Positions 5,908 to 7,320 of a stretch of DNA of 7,320 nucleotides are shown one piece after another (position 1 is the stretch's first letter; the number at the start of each line of letters is the position of its first letter). The notes beneath the pieces are model-generated. The model searched no databases. It was not told where the DNA came from and saw only the letters and a program-made list of their open reading frames with translations. This DNA comes from an uncultured Flavobacteriaceae bacterium (GTDB taxonomy: Bacteria > Bacteroidota > Bacteroidia > Flavobacteriales > Flavobacteriaceae): the NCBI GenBank assembly GCA_945788155.1, contig CALZKX010000368.1:1-7320 (forward strand). Reading direction: 5' to 3'. The position numbers and the translations under genes were made by a program.

Positions 5908-5979
5908 GTTGGTTGGTTTAGCCATTAAATATAGTTAAATATTAATTTACTAATTTTGACTAACTCAAATCTGTATGTT
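5908..5979. promoter_or_regulatory. Divergent intergenic region between the DUF481-like gene and the HupE/UreJ-type gene
   Basis: This 72-base AT-rich gap must start transcription both ways. For the plus strand, TAATTTTG at 5951-5958 fits the TAnnTTTG -7 element and would give a leader of about 16 bases before the ATG at 5980, but no good -33 TTG is found at the right distance. For the minus strand, TATATTTA (complement of 5926-5933) differs from the consensus only in its last base. Both are weak calls. Confidence 0.4.
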
Positions 5980-6570
5980 ATGTTAGATAATTTTTGGTTT
6001 AATGTCCAATATGGCATTAATCATGTATTGGATTTCAATGGTTACGACCATGTCCTTTTTTTAATGGCACTTACGGTTCCTTATACTTTTAGAGACTGGA
6101 AACGGATTTTAATATTGGTGTCCACCTTTACTTTGGGGCATACACTTTCACTTGTTTTGGCAGCTTATGATATTGTGAGTATTAATGGAAATCTTGTTGA
6201 GTTTTTAATTCCTATCACCATTTTAATAGTTGCACTGTACAACATATTTACGGCTGGTAAAAAAAGTAAGGAACAAAAGATAGGCGTTTTGTTTTTAACA
6301 ACTTTATTCTTTGGCCTTATTCACGGTCTTGGGTTTGCAAGAGAGTTCAAAATGTTTATAGGGAAGGCCGAGAGCAAAATCATGCCTCTAATAGAGTTTG
6401 CTTTAGGTATTGAAATTGCACAGGTAATTATTGTTTTTGTTGTGCTGTTTTTAGGATTCTTTACACAAACCATTTTTAGGTTTTCTAGACGAGATTGGAT
6501 AATGGTACTCTCGGCAATAGTTGTAGGATTGGTAATTCCTATGCTTATTGAAAGTGATATATTTTCTTGA
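5980..6570 (+). CDS. HupE/UreJ-type membrane protein (probable metal permease)
   Basis: A 196-residue inner-membrane protein with about six hydrophobic segments. It carries the conserved polar residues of the HupE/UreJ family: His15, the GYDHVLFL motif (21-28) with Asp23 and His24, GHTLSL (53-58, His54), FGLIHGLGFA (111-120, His115) and the ALGIEIAQ segment (Glu145). HupE and UreJ are thought to carry nickel or cobalt, but no hydrogenase, urease or cobalamin gene is in view, so the metal is open. I place the start at the ATG at 5980. The longer frame would use a TTG at 5956 that lies inside the putative -7 box and is not likely a start. The stop TGA at 6568-6570 is followed by short palindromes. 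The gene stands alone on the plus strand. Confidence 0.85.
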   Translation: MLDNFWFNVQYGINHVLDFNGYDHVLFLMALTVPYTFRDWKRILILVSTFTLGHTLSLVLAAYDIVSINGNLVEFLIPITILIVALYNIFTAGKKSKEQKIGVLFLTTLFFGLIHGLGFAREFKMFIGKAESKIMPLIEFALGIEIAQVIIVFVVLFLGFFTQTIFRFSRRDWIMVLSAIVVGLVIPMLIESDIFS

Positions 6571-6582
6571 TTTATGATAATC

Positions 6583-6605
6583 TTACAAAAGTTTTGTAAA
6601 ACTTT
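6583..6605 (+). terminator. Overlapping AT-rich palindromes after the HupE/UreJ-type gene (possible weak terminator)
   Basis: Two interlocking perfect palindromes follow the stop by 12 bases: TTACAAAA-G-TTTTGTAA (6583-6599) and AAAGTTTT-GT-AAAACTTT (6588-6605). A hairpin from either would be AT-only apart from one or two pairs, and there is no long U tract. A terminator role is therefore possible but weak, and a protein-binding role is equally open. Confidence 0.35.
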
Positions 6606-6635
6606 AACGTTAGTTAGGGCAGGCAGTCTATATAT

Positions 6636-6656
6636 ATGTAAAGATAATCGTTACAT
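6636..6656. promoter_or_regulatory. 21-bp dyad, candidate operator over the dCMP deaminase promoter
   Basis: The dyad core is TGTAAAGAT-A-ATCGTTACA (6637-6655), with one further complementary pair at 6636 and 6656. Nine of ten arm positions pair around the central A6646. It overlaps the first bases of the -7 box TACATTTG (6652-6659), where a repressor would block transcription. The GATAAT core recalls Fur-family sites and the TGTAA/TTACA ends recall several other families. I cannot name the regulator. Confidence 0.45.
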
Positions 6657-6659
6657 TTG
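6652..6659 (+). promoter_or_regulatory. Probable -7 element for the dCMP deaminase gene
   Basis: TACATTTG fits the Bacteroidota -7 consensus TAnnTTTG and would give a leader of about 20 bases before the ATG at 6687. No convincing -33 TTG lies 19-21 bases upstream, so this promoter may be weak or helped by an activator. Confidence 0.45.
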
Positions 6660-6686
6660 AAGTCCTATTGCAACAAAAAGAGTTTC

Positions 6687-7109
6687 ATGCAAAAGCAATT
6701 AAAATATGATAAAGCCTACTTGCGTATGGCTACAGAATGGGGCAAGTTATCTTATTGTGAACGCAAGAAGGTTGGCGCAATTATTGTTAAAGATAGAATG
6801 ATAATCTCTGATGGGTACAACGGTACACCAACAGGATTTGAAAACTTTTGTGAAGATCATGAAGGCTACACAAAATGGTATGTATTACATGCCGAAGCCA
6901 ATGCTATTTCCAAAGTAGCTTCTTCAACGCAATCCTGCAAAGGAGGGACTTTATATATTACTTTGTCTCCCTGTAAAGAATGTAGTAAATTAATACATCA
7001 AGCAGGAATTGTTAGAGTGGTATTTAGCGAAGCCTATAAAGACAGGTCTGGAATTAAGTTTCTGGAAAAAGCCGGAATCGATGTAAAACATGTTAGCGAA
7101 TTGTACTAA
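6687..7109 (+). CDS. Deoxycytidylate (dCMP) deaminase, ComEB type
   Basis: A 140-residue cytoplasmic zinc enzyme that deaminates dCMP to dUMP and so supplies the precursor of dTMP. Catalytic residues are visible: HAEANAI (68-74; zinc ligand His68, proton-shuttle Glu70) and SPCKECSKLI (94-103; zinc ligands Cys96 and Cys99). The N-terminal CERKKVGAIIVKDRMIISDGYNG-type strand segment (24-46) is typical of Bacteroidota members. The start is set at the ATG at 6687. A TTG at 6657 would begin inside the -7 box and add ten unconserved residues. The stop TAA shares its last A with the ATG of the next gene (TAATG), so the two are almost surely co-transcribed and translationally coupled. A general cytidine/deoxycytidylate-family deaminase is the only serious alternative. 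Confidence 0.92.
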   Translation: MQKQLKYDKAYLRMATEWGKLSYCERKKVGAIIVKDRMIISDGYNGTPTGFENFCEDHEGYTKWYVLHAEANAISKVASSTQSCKGGTLYITLSPCKECSKLIHQAGIVRVVFSEAYKDRSGIKFLEKAGIDVKHVSELY

Positions 7110-7320
7110 TGCACATTCATAAAAAATATTTACCAATAATTATAGGTGTAGCTATTGCACTAGGAATATTTATTGGCGGGAAATTAAGTTTTAACGATAA
7201 ATCTGATAGACTATTTACATCTAATTCTAAAAAAGATAAAATCAATAGGCTTATAGATTATATAGACCACGAATATGTAGATGAAATAAATACAGACAGT
7301 ATTGTAGATGTTACTGTAAA
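7109..7320 (+). CDS. S41-family (CtpA-like) carboxy-terminal processing peptidase, N-terminal fragment (runs off the right edge)
   Basis: Seventy codons are present. They begin MHIHKKYLPIIIGVAIALGI: a short basic N-terminus followed by a hydrophobic segment (about residues 8-23) that would act as signal or membrane anchor. After a polar linker comes DKINRLIDYIDHEYVDEI, which matches the start of the S41 peptidase N-terminal region (K-x-x-x-L-x-x-I-x-x-x-Y-V-D). These enzymes process or degrade proteins in the periplasm. The PDZ and Ser/Lys catalytic parts are outside the window. In Flavobacteriaceae a dCMP deaminase is often followed by an S41 peptidase, which supports the call. The ATG overlaps the deaminase stop by one base. 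Confidence 0.78.
   Translation, partial: MHIHKKYLPIIIGVAIALGIFIGGKLSFNDKSDRLFTSNSKKDKINRLIDYIDHEYVDEINTDSIVDVTV

Noticed and set aside
5956..5979. TTG start for the HupE/UreJ-type protein, adding eight residues
   Set aside because: The TTG is part of the putative -7 box TAATTTTG, and the ATG at 5980 starts directly before the conserved region.
6657..6686. TTG start for the dCMP deaminase, adding ten residues
   Set aside because: The TTG is the end of the -7 box TACATTTG and the extra residues do not resemble the family N-terminus.

Overview
The window is AT-rich and looks like the chromosome of a Bacteroidota bacterium, most likely a marine or soil Flavobacteriaceae. Three things suggest this: the protein styles (MoaE with HSLG, a DUF481-type outer-membrane protein, a short dCMP deaminase followed by an S41 peptidase), the lack of strong Shine-Dalgarno sequences, and promoters of the Bacteroidota form TAnnTTTG. 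No 16S rRNA or other taxonomic anchor is present, so the genus is left open.

Positions 1-5145 hold a molybdenum-cofactor (Moco) operon read on the minus strand, so its 5' end is at the right. The order of transcription is moeA, a one-domain ModE-type repressor, a TSUP (TauE/SafE) permease, mobA, moaD, a MoeB-rhodanese fusion, moaE, a four-helix-bundle gene, and the first 22 codons of moaC, which runs off the left edge. Apart from the interval around the four-helix-bundle gene, neighbouring genes overlap or lie within about 7 bases of each other. Together they cover MoaC-dependent formation of cyclic pyranopterin monophosphate, activation of the MoaD sulfur carrier (adenylation plus sulfur transfer in one protein), molybdopterin synthase (MoaD+MoaE), molybdenum insertion (MoeA) and guanylylation (MobA). 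moaA, a MoaB/MogA adenylyltransferase and a modABC transporter are not in the window.

Two signals stand out. First, the moeA promoter (TTG, 20 bases, TATATTTG) is overlapped by an inverted repeat at 5097-5124 that closely matches the ModE operator as known from proteobacteria. The ModE-type protein encoded by the second gene has the DNA-binding domain but no molybdate-binding domain. Second, the four-helix-bundle gene is enclosed by a perfect 19-bp inverted repeat (84-102 and 476-494, 23/26 when extended). It looks like a discrete IVS-like cassette of about 0.4 kb inserted between moaE and moaC in an otherwise tightly packed operon.

Upstream of moeA, on the same strand, is a secreted DUF481-like outer-membrane beta-barrel protein (5146-5907). 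From a divergent intergenic region, the plus strand carries a HupE/UreJ-type membrane protein (5980-6570). Further right is a dCMP deaminase (6687-7109) whose start overlaps a 21-bp near-perfect dyad and -7 box upstream, and whose stop codon overlaps the start of an S41/CtpA-type peptidase that runs off the right edge. No tRNA, rRNA, CRISPR array or transposase was seen, and no stretch above 300 bases lacks a gene.
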